DNA from: Gammaproteobacteria bacterium
GTDB taxonomy: Bacteria > Pseudomonadota > Gammaproteobacteria > Burkholderiales > Rhodocyclaceae
Assembly: GCA_018825305.1 (NCBI GenBank)
Contig: JAHJEO010000022.1
Span: 1 to 64,000 of the forward strand
Reading direction: 5' to 3'
DNA length: 64,000 bases
The position numbers were made by a program, and so were the translations under genes. Below the pieces are notes generated by a model, which saw only the letters and a list, made by a program, of their open reading frames with translations, made no database searches and was not told the DNA's origin. Below are positions 46,671 to 56,030 of this stretch, piece by piece (within the stretch, counting starts at the first letter, position 1; each line of letters begins with the position of its first letter).

Positions 46671-49600
46671 TCATGCCGATGCCGCCTTGCGTTCCCTGCG
46701 AATTTCCAGCCACTCGTACATGAGCGGCAGGAGAAGAAGGGTCAGTGCCGTTGACGTGAACAAGCCCCCGACGACGACCGTCGCCAACGGCCGTTGCGTC
46801 TCCGCCCCGACGCCCTGCGACAGCAGCATCGGGATCAGGCCCAAAATCGCCACCGAGGCCGTCATCAGCACCGGCCGCAGCCGCAGCGCCGCCCCTTCGC
46901 GCACCGCCTCGCGGATGCTGAATCCCTGTCGCCGCCGATCATTCAGAAAGGACACCAAGACGATGCCGTTGAGCATGGCGACGCCGAACACGGCGATGAA
47001 GCCGATGGCCGAGGGCACCGACACGTACTGCCCGGTAATCGCCAGGCCGAAGACGCCACCGATCACGGCGAAAGGCACGTTGGCGATGATTAACGTGGCG
47101 TGGCTCAGCGAATTGAAGGCGGTGTAGAGCAGGATGAAGATCAGGCCGATGGTCAGTGGCACGATCACGGCGAGCCGGGCCATAGCCCGTTGCTGGTTCT
47201 CGAAGGCACCGCCCCACTCGATCCAATAGCCTTCGGGCAGTTTCATTTGGCTACGGATTCTGGCATCGGCTTCCTTGACGAAACCATCCACGTCGCGGCC
47301 TTTCACGTCCAGTTGCAGCACGGCATAACGCTGCAACTGCTCGCGGCGCACGAAGGAATAGCCCTCGTCGGTCTCCACCGTAGCGACCCGCGACAGCGGC
47401 ACCAGCGCGCCGGACTGGGTGCGAATTGGAATGTCGCTGATCGCCTGCGGGCTGTCGCGGAAGGCCGCGTCGAGCCGCACCTGGATATCGAAGCGCTTGA
47501 CCCCGTCGATCACCGTGCTGACGCTCTTGCCGCCGATTCCGGCCTGGACCACCTCGAGAATCTCGTCGGCGTTGATGCCATAGCGCGCCGCCTCGTCACG
47601 ATTGACCTTGATCACCAGTTGCGGTTTGCCCTTGTTCGCTTCCAGCGCGAGGTCGGCGACGCCGGGCACCTTGTCGAGCACGGCCTTCGCTTCGCCGGCC
47701 AGGCGGTCGAGCGTGGTCAAGTCTTCGCCGTAGATCTTCAGGGCCAGGGTGGCGCGCACGCCGGAGATCAGCTCTTCGACGCGCATCTGGATCGGCTGCG
47801 TGGCAGCCAGCACCACCGTGGGCATCGCTTTTTCCATGAACTCCTGCATCTGTCCGGAAAGTTCGGGCATGCTGATTTTCTTCGGCCACTCGTTCGCCGG
47901 CTTGACCTCGACCAGGACCTCCATGTAATTGACGTCCGCGGTCTCGCCCTTTTCGGCGCGGCCGATGGTGGCGAGCGTCGACTTCACCTGCGGAAAGTTC
48001 TGCTTCAGCATGGCGTCGAAGCGCTTTGACACCGCAATGCTTTCGTCCAGCGAAGTAGACGGAATGCCGGTCACGCGAAACATGATCGAGCCTTCCTGCA
48101 GGCTGGGCATGAACTCCTTGCCCAGAAACGGAAACACCGCAAGCGACGCAACCAGAAGTACAAGCGCCCCACCGATGACCTTGCGCTTGTTGTCGAGCGC
48201 CCAGTCAAGGCGCGGCAGATAGAGCTGCTTGGCCCAGCGCACAAGGAAGGTGTCCTTCTCTTCCATGGGCTTCAAGATCAGCGCCGCGAGCACCGGCACC
48301 AGCGTCATGGTCAGGATCAGCGAGCCGACCATGGCAAAGGTAATCGTCAGCGCCATCGGCTTGAATAGCTTGCCCTCCAGCCCGGTCAGCGAGAACAGCG
48401 GCAGGAACACCACGATGATGATGAGGATGGCAAAGGCGATCGGGTTGATCACCTCGCGCGCCGCTTCCAGGATGACGTGGGTGCGGTTCACCGTCTTGCC
48501 GGCCTGATGCGAGAGCAGGCGGAAGCTGTTCTCCACCATCACCACCGCGCCATCCACCATCATGCCGATACCGATGGCCAGGCCGGCCAGCGACATCAGG
48601 TTGGCCGACATACCGACGTATTGCATGAGGATGAAGGCAATGAGCATCGCGAGCGGCAACGTGACGACTACGACGATGGCGGAGCGGATTTCGCCAAGAA
48701 ACAGGAAGAGGACGACGGCGACCAGGATCGAGCCTTCGAGCAGCGCGCTTTCGGCCGTCGCGAGCGCCTTGTCGACGAGTTCCGTGCGGTCGTACACTGG
48801 GATGATGGAGGCGCCCTTGGGCAATGCCTGCTGCGCCAGCTTGAGCTTTGCCTTGACCGCATCGACGACGTTCTTGGCATTCTCGTTGATGCGTGCCAGC
48901 GCCATGCCTAGCGCGACTTCTTTGCCGTCCCGTGTCACCGCACCAAAACGCAGGCCGGGCGCTTCCTTCACCTCGGCCACGTCGCGGACGTAGATCGGCG
49001 AGCCTTCGCGTTGCGTGATCACCACATTGCCGATGTCGCGCGTGCCGGTGACCAGTCCCAGCCCGCGCACCAGGTACTGCTCGCGGCCGAGGTTCACGTA
49101 CTGCCCGCCGACCTGGCGATTGTTGGCGGCCAGCGCCTCGATGACTGCCTTGAAGGTCAGCCCGTACTTGATCAGTTTGTGCGGCTGGATCAGCACCTGG
49201 AACTGCTTCTCGTCGCCGCCCCAGGAGGTGACGTCGTCGACGCCCGCCGCGGTACGCAGCAACAGGCGCACGTTCCAGTCCTGCAAGGTGCGCAGGTCCA
49301 TGGCCGAGAGCTTCTGGTCGGCCGATTCGACCGTGTACCAGAACACCTGACCGAGACCGGAAGAGTTCGGTCCCAGCGTCGGTTCGCCGTAGCCTTCCGG
49401 CATGCGCGCCTTGGCTTCGAGCATCTTCTCGCCGACCAGGCGACGGGCAAAGTAGATGTCGACGTCGTCCTTGAAATAGACGCTGACGAAGGACAGACCG
49501 AAGAGCGACACGGAACGGATTTCTTCCACGCCGGGCAAGCCGGCCATGGCCGTTTCCATCGGGAAGGTGAGCAGCTTCTCCACATCCTCGGCGGCGAGGC

Positions 49601-49763
49601 CGGGCGATTCGGTGTAGACGTTGACCTGGATCGGCGTCACATCCGGAAAGGCGTCCACCGGCACGGCGCGGAATGCCTGCACACCAAACACGACGACGAG
49701 CAGGAATCCCACCAGCACCAGGACCTTGTAGCGCAGCGAGAGATCGACAATTGAATTGAGCAT
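46671..49763 (-). CDS. czcA: CzcA-type heavy-metal RND transporter
   Basis: 1030 residues, full length for HME-RND proteins, with 12 expected helices and two large periplasmic domains. The N terminus MLNSIVDLSLRYKVLVLVGF and PVDAFPDVTPIQVNVYTESP are characteristic. The TM4 signature reads GIGMMVDGAVVMVEN; classical Zn/Co/Cd members have DFGxxxDGAxxxVEN, so the first Asp is missing and the motif is nearer the AIGxxxDGA (nickel-type, HME5) pattern. Substrate assignment as Co/Zn/Cd is therefore uncertain. Confidence 0.93.
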   Translation of the reverse strand: MLNSIVDLSLRYKVLVLVGFLLVVVFGVQAFRAVPVDAFPDVTPIQVNVYTESPGLAAEDVEKLLTFPMETAMAGLPGVEEIRSVSLFGLSFVSVYFKDDVDIYFARRLVGEKMLEAKARMPEGYGEPTLGPNSSGLGQVFWYTVESADQKLSAMDLRTLQDWNVRLLLRTAAGVDDVTSWGGDEKQFQVLIQPHKLIKYGLTFKAVIEALAANNRQVGGQYVNLGREQYLVRGLGLVTGTRDIGNVVITQREGSPIYVRDVAEVKEAPGLRFGAVTRDGKEVALGMALARINENAKNVVDAVKAKLKLAQQALPKGASIIPVYDRTELVDKALATAESALLEGSILVAVVLFLFLGEIRSAIVVVVTLPLAMLIAFILMQYVGMSANLMSLAGLAIGIGMMVDGAVVMVENSFRLLSHQAGKTVNRTHVILEAAREVINPIAFAILIIIVVFLPLFSLTGLEGKLFKPMALTITFAMVGSLILTMTLVPVLAALILKPMEEKDTFLVRWAKQLYLPRLDWALDNKRKVIGGALVLLVASLAVFPFLGKEFMPSLQEGSIMFRVTGIPSTSLDESIAVSKRFDAMLKQNFPQVKSTLATIGRAEKGETADVNYMEVLVEVKPANEWPKKISMPELSGQMQEFMEKAMPTVVLAATQPIQMRVEELISGVRATLALKIYGEDLTTLDRLAGEAKAVLDKVPGVADLALEANKGKPQLVIKVNRDEAARYGINADEILEVVQAGIGGKSVSTVIDGVKRFDIQVRLDAAFRDSPQAISDIPIRTQSGALVPLSRVATVETDEGYSFVRREQLQRYAVLQLDVKGRDVDGFVKEADARIRSQMKLPEGYWIEWGGAFENQQRAMARLAVIVPLTIGLIFILLYTAFNSLSHATLIIANVPFAVIGGVFGLAITGQYVSVPSAIGFIAVFGVAMLNGIVLVSFLNDRRRQGFSIREAVREGAALRLRPVLMTASVAILGLIPMLLSQGVGAETQRPLATVVVGGLFTSTALTLLLLPLMYEWLEIRRERKAASA

Positions 49764-49772
49764 GGCCGGTCC

Positions 49773-51029
49773 TCAGTGCGAATCGCCGATTTGCGACTTG
49801 AGCAGGCGCGCCTTGAGCGCATACGTTCCGGCAGTCACCACCCGCTCGCCGGCCTGCAATCCGTTTTTGATCACGACCCGGTCACGCAGTTTTTCTCCCA
49901 GCTCGACGGCACGCGGCTCGAAGCCGCCGTGTTCCTCGACGAAGGCCGTCGGTTGGCCCTGCATCAGCACCACGGCTTCCTGCAGCAGCAACAACGCCTT
50001 GGCTTTGCCCGCGACGCCGACCGTTCCGCTGGTACGGATAGCTGCGGTGGCGAACATCTCGGGTTTGAGTCGCCCACCCGGATTGACGACCTCGACCCTG
50101 GCCTGCACTGTGCGGCTCTCCTTGTCGACAACCGCCGCTATGTAGGTGAGCTTGCCCTGGAAGGATTCGCCGGGGTAGGCGTCGACGGTAACTACTGCCT
50201 CCGCCCCGGTCTTGACGCGGCCGAGGTCCTTCTCGAACAGGTTGGCCTCGATCCACAATGTCGAGAGGTCGGCTACGGTAAATATCAGCTTGTCGGGCTG
50301 GGCCAGTTCGCCGAGGATGGCGTGCTTCTCGATCACCGTGCCGGCAAACGGCGTGGTAATCGGAAAAGTCGATACGGCACGGCCATCGTCGGCTGGCGTT
50401 GCCGCCACCCCCAGCATGCGCAGCTTGTCGCCGGCGGCGGCGAATGACGCCTTGGCCTTCTCGTACTCGGCGTGGGCGCGCAAATGATCCTTCTGGGCGA
50501 TGATCTGGTCGCCGTGGAGTTTCTCGGCCCGCTCGAAGTCGGCTTTGGCCACCGCGAGCTGGGTCTTCGCCTGGAGATAGCTGGAGTGCGCCTCCCCCAC
50601 ATCGAGGCTGTCGAGCACGGCCAGCGCCTGTCCGGCCTTCACCCGATCACCGAGATTGACGTGGACCTTGACGATGCGTCCCGGCACCCGTGGCGCGACA
50701 TGGGTGATACGGTCCTGATTGGGGCGGATGGTGGCGGTCACGATCAACTGCTCACTGATTTCCTGCGCGACGAGTTCTTCGACCTTGATCCCGGCGGCTT
50801 CGATCGCCTCGGCGCTGAGCTTCAATGACTCCTCCTCACCGTGTCCGGCCTCGCCTTCCTTGTGCTCGCCAGGCTTCTCGTGCGCTTTGTCGGCGGCTGC
50901 GGCGGGTTTCGCGGCAGCCGGCTGCGCGGCGGCCGTCGGCGATGGTTCGGGTTTGCCGCAGCCGGCCAGGGGGAAGCTCGCCATGGCAATCACCAGCGCG
51001 ATGCCCAGTTCCGTTCTTGATGTCTTCAT
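49773..51029 (-). CDS. czcB: CzcB-type periplasmic adaptor lipoprotein
   Basis: 418 residues from ATG 51029, giving a lipoprotein signal (LVIAMASFPLAGC, lipid Cys24). A His/Glu-rich stretch (AHEKPGEHKEGEAGHGEEES) follows and could bind metal. Then come the membrane-fusion domains: lipoyl/barrel-sandwich halves (VAPRVPGRIVKVHVNLGDRV; AVLDSLDVGEAHSSYLQAKT), a helical hairpin and a beta-barrel. It is 9 nt upstream of czcA. An in-frame start 15 codons earlier overlaps czcC and would hide the signal. Confidence 0.92.
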   Translation of the reverse strand: MKTSRTELGIALVIAMASFPLAGCGKPEPSPTAAAQPAAAKPAAAADKAHEKPGEHKEGEAGHGEEESLKLSAEAIEAAGIKVEELVAQEISEQLIVTATIRPNQDRITHVAPRVPGRIVKVHVNLGDRVKAGQALAVLDSLDVGEAHSSYLQAKTQLAVAKADFERAEKLHGDQIIAQKDHLRAHAEYEKAKASFAAAGDKLRMLGVAATPADDGRAVSTFPITTPFAGTVIEKHAILGELAQPDKLIFTVADLSTLWIEANLFEKDLGRVKTGAEAVVTVDAYPGESFQGKLTYIAAVVDKESRTVQARVEVVNPGGRLKPEMFATAAIRTSGTVGVAGKAKALLLLQEAVVLMQGQPTAFVEEHGGFEPRAVELGEKLRDRVVIKNGLQAGERVVTAGTYALKARLLKSQIGDSH

Positions 51030-51070
51030 GAGTTCTTTTCCAATTCGTGTGTTCTTCAGGTGGCCGCTCA

Positions 51071-52390
51071 TCATTTCGTTCCCGTCCAGCCGGCGCTCTG
51101 TTCCAGCTCACTGCGGGTCAGTGCGAAATCGGTCATCGCCTCCAGCACCTCGCGGCGGGTGTCGAGGACCTGGCGCGTGGCGAGCAGCATCTGCACCAGG
51201 CTGATCTCGCCGGCGCGATAGGCGGCGGTGGATAGGCGCTGGTTTTCTTCAAGGCGCTGCAGCACCGACTGATCCATGCGCCGGACCCTCTGGCGCAAGC
51301 TGTCGAGCTTCTGCCACAAGGTCAGGACGCGCGCGCGGGTGTCGCGGCCGGCGGCCTGTTTCTCGATCTCCGCCTGGGTCAGTTCCGCCGACGCCTTGCC
51401 GATGCCGGCGGCGTTGCGGCGGAAGAATGGCAAGGGAATGGAGACGCTCAGCCCGACGAGCTTCTCGCGAGCATCGCCGGGACCTTCGCGAGCGGAACTC
51501 AGACCGACAGTGACGTCGGGATAGACCGCCGCACGTTCGAGGCCCAGCCGGTTGCGTGCCGCTTGTTCACGGTAGTCAAGGGCGCGCAGCTGCGCCCGGC
51601 TGGCCGCCGCCGCCAGCAATTGGTCCACGGTGTAGGGTAGTTCCGGCTTGACGGCAAGCGATCCCTTGACCGTGGGCAGCTTCTCGGCGGGCAATTGCAA
51701 CAGCGTGGCCAAGTCGGCGCGCGCCTGAATCAATTGTTCGGCAACGATTTCGAGCTGGTTGCTGGCGCGCCCGAGTTCGACTTCGGCAAGATTGGCGTCG
51801 AGCTTTGTATCCTCGCCTGCGTCGAAACGCTTGCGGGTGACGGAACTGTTTTCCTTGATCAAATCGACCAGGCCCGCTTCCATATCAGCGCGCAGTTGCA
51901 GGCTCACCACGCGGACGAACTTCTGCTCCACTTCGGCGCGCAATTGCCGGCGGGCTTCCTCAATGGTCTCGCGCAGCGCCGCCAGTTCCTGTTCCGCAAC
52001 CGTCCGCCGATAACCCTGCTGTCCGGCGATCTCCAGCGCTTGCGTCAGGCCCACACTCCACTCGCGCTGCGTCCTGTCACCGAGCCCCGGATCGGGCACC
52101 GTGCGCCGCACGCGTTCAGCGGCGATCTGTGGGTTGTTCCAGAGCAATCCCTGGGCGTCGGCGAGTTGCCCTTCGGCGGTGGCGAGATTCGCCCGTGCGC
52201 TGTTCAGGACTGGATTTGACTGGTCGGCGAGTTGCCAGGCGGCTTCCAGGGTCAGCGGGAGATTGGCCGCCGTCGCAGCGGCGCCAACAGGTGCAGGCGT
52301 CGCGACCGGGTTGGCCGGGTATCGCGAGTTTTGCGCGTGGGCGGGCAGCGCGGTAAGCAGCCCCAGCAATAGCAATAGTGTCTTTTTCAT
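51071..52390 (-). CDS. czcC: CzcC-type outer-membrane efflux protein
   Basis: 439 residues with a signal peptide (MKKTLLLLLGLLTALPAHAQ). TolC-family helical repeats with LADQSNPVLNSARANLATAE and GLTQALEIAGQQGYRRTVAE match CzcC/CusC relatives, but no lipid Cys is present. It forms the outer-membrane channel of the tripartite pump with czcB and czcA immediately downstream. Confidence 0.92.
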   Translation of the reverse strand: MKKTLLLLLGLLTALPAHAQNSRYPANPVATPAPVGAAATAANLPLTLEAAWQLADQSNPVLNSARANLATAEGQLADAQGLLWNNPQIAAERVRRTVPDPGLGDRTQREWSVGLTQALEIAGQQGYRRTVAEQELAALRETIEEARRQLRAEVEQKFVRVVSLQLRADMEAGLVDLIKENSSVTRKRFDAGEDTKLDANLAEVELGRASNQLEIVAEQLIQARADLATLLQLPAEKLPTVKGSLAVKPELPYTVDQLLAAAASRAQLRALDYREQAARNRLGLERAAVYPDVTVGLSSAREGPGDAREKLVGLSVSIPLPFFRRNAAGIGKASAELTQAEIEKQAAGRDTRARVLTLWQKLDSLRQRVRRMDQSVLQRLEENQRLSTAAYRAGEISLVQMLLATRQVLDTRREVLEAMTDFALTRSELEQSAGWTGTK

Positions 52391-52505
52391 CGAATTCCTC
52401 AGCGAGTTGAATCATGCGAAGAATCCGACGGAACGCAGCCGACAGCCCGCTGGTGCGGACTCAGTCAGCCGTCAAGGACGAAAAGGTGTAGCGCGTCCCG
52501 CCGGA

Positions 52506-52850
52506 TCAGGCGAGGCGGGCGAGTGGCGGACGGTCGAAGGGATCGACAGTGGCGGAGCGGAGCTCCGCGACAGGGGGTGCCACGAGTTGGGGCGGATTGT
52601 TATCGCCCAGCTTCGGCGACAAAGCCGGCACAAACGACGAGAACGACAGGTGGCAGAATCCGCAGTCGGGATCGATCTGGGTGCCGGTATCGCCCGACTT
52701 GTCCGCCGCGCGATCATGCTGATGCACGTGGTGTCCGAAATGCGCCGCCTGCGGAGATTCCTTCTGATGCTGGCAATAGCCCGCCGCTGCTGCGAAAGCG
52801 GCGTTCAGGCATAGCGCCATGGCAAGAAGGTACGCGAGGTAGGTACGCAT
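52506..52850 (-). CDS. czcI: CzcI-like periplasmic metal-binding protein
   Basis: 114 residues with a signal peptide (cleavage near AFAAAAG). The mature part has clusters of His and Cys (CQHQKESPQAAHFGHHVHQH; DPDCGFCHLSF), typical of the short first-gene product (CzcI-like) of czcCBA-type operons. It is 115 nt upstream of czcC and likely the first gene of the minus-strand operon. Confidence 0.82.
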   Translation of the reverse strand: MRTYLAYLLAMALCLNAAFAAAAGYCQHQKESPQAAHFGHHVHQHDRAADKSGDTGTQIDPDCGFCHLSFSSFVPALSPKLGDNNPPQLVAPPVAELRSATVDPFDRPPLARLA

Positions 52851-53336
52851 ATAGCGGAGTGTATCAGACGGAGCGGCAGATCGTTATTTTGGCTTCAGGA
52901 AAGGATTGATCAAGCGCAAATCCAAACCTTCAAGATCGTGAGTGAGTGCTACGCGGTGTGTACAAGCAAAACGCACAGCGCAACAAAACGAACGGCAGCT
53001 CTGGCGCCTGGAACGGACGATGAGATTGGCTCTAAAAAAGCAGCGCGAGGGACCGCTCCTGGCCGATCTCGACCAGTGACCAAGTCAAGTTCGCCGCCGC
53101 AAACCGGCCATTCAGGTCCGAGGTGCCCGGCCCCTCGTTTCGCCCCCCTCGGCGCTGATAAGTTGAATTTCGTCAGGCTGCCTGTCAAAACGTCAGCCAC
53201 CATGTCCCGCACTATCAGCCATCAGATCAAAATGTAGCCGGCCTCGCTTAAGAACCTGAATATTTCATCTTCGGGCAAGTTGAGTGCTGCCGCCCATTCA
53301 GTAGCCAAGTTAGTCGGTGTGACCCGTGCGGAAACG
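52851..53336. other. Intergenic region between cargo and transfer genes
   Basis: The right part probably holds the czcI promoter, which was not resolved. On the minus strand 53222-53345 reads as a coding-like tail (TPTNLATEWAAALNLPEDEI then FRFLSEAGYILI, stop at 53222-53224), but no credible start codon lies in frame before it enters the next gene. An 87-codon open frame at 52949-53212 lacks any family resemblance. This is probably a cargo insertion junction with remnants. Confidence 0.4.
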
Positions 53337-54050
53337 CTATAGATGTTTCTTGTAACAGGCCCACTGCAGTCGCGCCAGTATGCCCACGAGCAACGCGACC
53401 GGCACCCCTACCAGACGTGGATCGATCGATACCGGCTGGATCAGAACCAGCGCGCCGCCCATCACCACGAGCATGACCTGCAAATGCTTGGCCCGATGAT
53501 AAAGACTCGCCGACTCCCGCCCACCGCATGCCCGGCGTATTGCGCGCTGCGTCAATCCATCGACTGCTGCAACCAGATACACCAGCACGAGCAGTGGCGC
53601 CATCATGGCCAACGTCGCCAGCCGAACGCCAAGCAGTTGCGTTCCGATCATCGCCACCTCGATTGCTTCGATGTTCGCCAGATAGGTATTGCGCACGATG
53701 GTGTCCGGAATGGAAAGCGACGCACTTTCCGCAAACCGCAACCCCATGTCGTGGATCCCCGTCACCCCAAACACCAGCCCATACAGAAAGTTCGCCGTCC
53801 CGGTCACGACGCTCTGCACCCCGCCCTGCCACTCGGCGAGTTCGAGCGTGCGAGCAAGGTCGACGGCCAGAATGTCCTTCAATCGATCGACACCCTCCGG
53901 CCAGACCTTGAACACGAAGATCCAGTCAACAATCCATGCAACCGCAAGGATTCCCACCAAGCCCAGAATCAACATGAAGGCGATCTTCAGCGGTGCCAGC
54001 AGCGCCCCGGCAAATACGCCCTCATGAAACGCTGCATTCCTGGAAGCCAA
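53337..54050 (-). CDS. ICE membrane protein, TIGR03747-like
   Basis: 237 residues with about four transmembrane helices (IAFMLILGLVGILAVAWIVD; LATLAMMAPLLVLVYLVAAV; VMLVVMGGALVLIQPVSIDP; VGVPVALLVGILARLQWACY). The ending LARLQWACYKKHL and the position directly after traD are typical of the TIGR03747 family of conjugative elements. Role in transfer unknown. A fragment of its 3' end recurs at 34024-34061. Confidence 0.82.
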   Translation of the reverse strand: MASRNAAFHEGVFAGALLAPLKIAFMLILGLVGILAVAWIVDWIFVFKVWPEGVDRLKDILAVDLARTLELAEWQGGVQSVVTGTANFLYGLVFGVTGIHDMGLRFAESASLSIPDTIVRNTYLANIEAIEVAMIGTQLLGVRLATLAMMAPLLVLVYLVAAVDGLTQRAIRRACGGRESASLYHRAKHLQVMLVVMGGALVLIQPVSIDPRLVGVPVALLVGILARLQWACYKKHL

Positions 54051-54061
54051 GCTCTTCTCCT

Positions 54062-56029
54062 CTACGGCGCCGGGTTCGACCGGCCTTCCATGCGGCCCCG
54101 CACCTCGCTGCCGATCGCTTCAAGGCTGACCGGCATCAGCGGATCGTGGCTGGCGTCCGGCAGCGGCATGCGGATCTTGTGCAACTGCCCGCCATGAATC
54201 AGCGCAAACGCCTGTCCCTTGGGCAACTGCACCAGATCGCTCGGCGCCAGCATCGGCGCACTCTCCGTGGTGATGCGATCCTCATTGCGGCTGGCGAAGT
54301 CCGCAAAATCCCCCGGATCATTGGTATCCGAGACCGACGATGAAACGATAGTCGAGACCACGCGCACCTCCGGCAACTGGCTGGTCAAGAGCTCCGCCGT
54401 TGCCACTTCCTTGACTCGCAGCATGATCAGCGTATTGAAGTTTCCGGCGATCTGCCCCGCCTTGGCCTGCGACCCGATGCGGGCCTCGACGTCCGACCAG
54501 GTCTGCGTATAGGCCGTCACCTGAAACCCTGCGCCGCCGGCCTTGTTGAGCAGCGGGATGAACTCGTCGCCGATCAGTTCATTGAACTCGTCGGCATGGA
54601 TGGCAATGCGACGCGGCGGCGTTTCGCCAGGAAGCCCCCTCCCCGTGCCAAACTTGTAAATGCTTCCCGCCACACTAGTGAGATCCGCGAACATCGAGTT
54701 GCCGACGGCCGCAGCCACCTCGTAGTCGGACAGGGAATCCAGCCCGATATAGACGATGCCACCCAGGTTGATCACCGAAGCCCAGTCGAACACGGGCCGC
54801 CAGTCGCTGGCATCGTCCAGATCCGGCGACAGCAACGCTGCCGTACGCCCCGTGGTGAGTTTCTCCATCAGGGGCAGGAGCGATGCCACCAGCTTGTCGA
54901 AATAGCTCTTCTCGTAGTTGAGCGTCGAAGCCAGTGCGTTGGCGATGGGGTCGTAGAGCTTCTTGCGCCGCGCGTATTCGACCAGGGTCACCGCACGAAA
55001 CCCTCTCGACTGCAGCCCCTTGTCTAGGCTCTTCTTGTCGATTGCCATCGATTCGACCTCCTCTCGCCAGCCGGCGGCGCCCGGCTCACCGTCCAGCCAG
55101 TGCTCGAAGTAGTCGATCAGGAGCGGCTCGACGTTCGAGGCATAGCGATTGATCTGCTCGTAGTCGGGCTTGCGCCCGAGCGCGACCAGTGCCCGGGCCA
55201 TGACGTTCACGAAGCGCCAGACAAACTCCTTGAACGCGGCCGACTGACCTTCGGACGGAAGCTGCCCGGCAATGCGCGTTGCCACCTCGGTGATGCGCGA
55301 GAAGCTCCCCACCGGGTTGTAGCGTGCCGAAACTTCGGGATGTCCCAGATGGAACATGAAGAACTCGTTTTGCCGTCCCGCACGCTTCGCTTCGGCATAG
55401 ACGCGGCGCAGCAGGTCGATGTCGCCCTTGGGGTCGAACACGATGACCACCTCGCCGCGCCGGATGTCCTGGGTCAGGAGCACTTCGGCTAATCGGGTCT
55501 TGCCGACACGGGTGGTGCCCAGGACCAGGGTGTGGCCGACGCGATCGCTGATGTCCATCCAGATGTCCGACTCAGCGGGTTCGACGCCGTGGATCGCGGG
55601 GTCGCCGCCGATGGCGGAGTGCTCGGGCGAGTGACGGCGAAGGGATTCCTCGATCCGACGGATGAGTCCGGGGCGCAGCAGGTCCTGCTTTTCTGGAAGC
55701 CGGGCTTCGTGCAGACGCTGGGTGTGGCGCTGATCCCACTTGAAACCTCGGCCCAGAAACAAGCGCTCGGCCGACCACGGAATCTCTTCGGATGCCACGA
55801 CGTAGCGGCGCTGGCGCCGCAAGTTGGCGCGGTAACGCAGGATCCTCAGCCCGGCAATGCAGCGCCAGGCGGCATGGCAAACCAGGACGCCGGCCAGTCC
55901 CCAAGCCAGCTCGCGCGTCAGCAGGAAGATTGATGGCTTCGTCATCACGCCAGCGGCGGCGAGTGCGGAAACAGCCGCCGCACGCAATTCGTAGGCGGGC
56001 CGCAGCAGGGATTCGAGCGGGTAGGCCAT
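54062..56029 (-). CDS. traD: Conjugative coupling factor TraD (SXT/TOL type)
   Basis: 655-residue DNA-pumping ATPase that brings the relaxosome to the mating channel. An N-terminal membrane region (ELAWGLAGVLVCHAAWRCIA) is followed by Walker A LGTTRVGKTRLAEVLL (about residue 170), Walker B VVIVFDPKGDIDLL, and IAIHADEFNELIGDEFIPLL with QVTAYTQTWSDVEARIG. The length and these phrases match the SXT/TOL TraD subfamily (TIGR03743). Only 1 nt separates it from the upstream traI-like gene. Confidence 0.93.
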   Translation of the reverse strand: MAYPLESLLRPAYELRAAAVSALAAAGVMTKPSIFLLTRELAWGLAGVLVCHAAWRCIAGLRILRYRANLRRQRRYVVASEEIPWSAERLFLGRGFKWDQRHTQRLHEARLPEKQDLLRPGLIRRIEESLRRHSPEHSAIGGDPAIHGVEPAESDIWMDISDRVGHTLVLGTTRVGKTRLAEVLLTQDIRRGEVVIVFDPKGDIDLLRRVYAEAKRAGRQNEFFMFHLGHPEVSARYNPVGSFSRITEVATRIAGQLPSEGQSAAFKEFVWRFVNVMARALVALGRKPDYEQINRYASNVEPLLIDYFEHWLDGEPGAAGWREEVESMAIDKKSLDKGLQSRGFRAVTLVEYARRKKLYDPIANALASTLNYEKSYFDKLVASLLPLMEKLTTGRTAALLSPDLDDASDWRPVFDWASVINLGGIVYIGLDSLSDYEVAAAVGNSMFADLTSVAGSIYKFGTGRGLPGETPPRRIAIHADEFNELIGDEFIPLLNKAGGAGFQVTAYTQTWSDVEARIGSQAKAGQIAGNFNTLIMLRVKEVATAELLTSQLPEVRVVSTIVSSSVSDTNDPGDFADFASRNEDRITTESAPMLAPSDLVQLPKGQAFALIHGGQLHKIRMPLPDASHDPLMPVSLEAIGSEVRGRMEGRSNPAP

Positions 56030-56030
56030 G

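Noticed and set aside
47100-48029. 309-codon plus-strand frame inside czcA
   Set aside because: Antisense to an intact RND gene.
52949-53212. 87-codon minus-strand ORF between czcI and the transfer genes
   Set aside because: No ribosome site, no family pattern and shadow-like composition.
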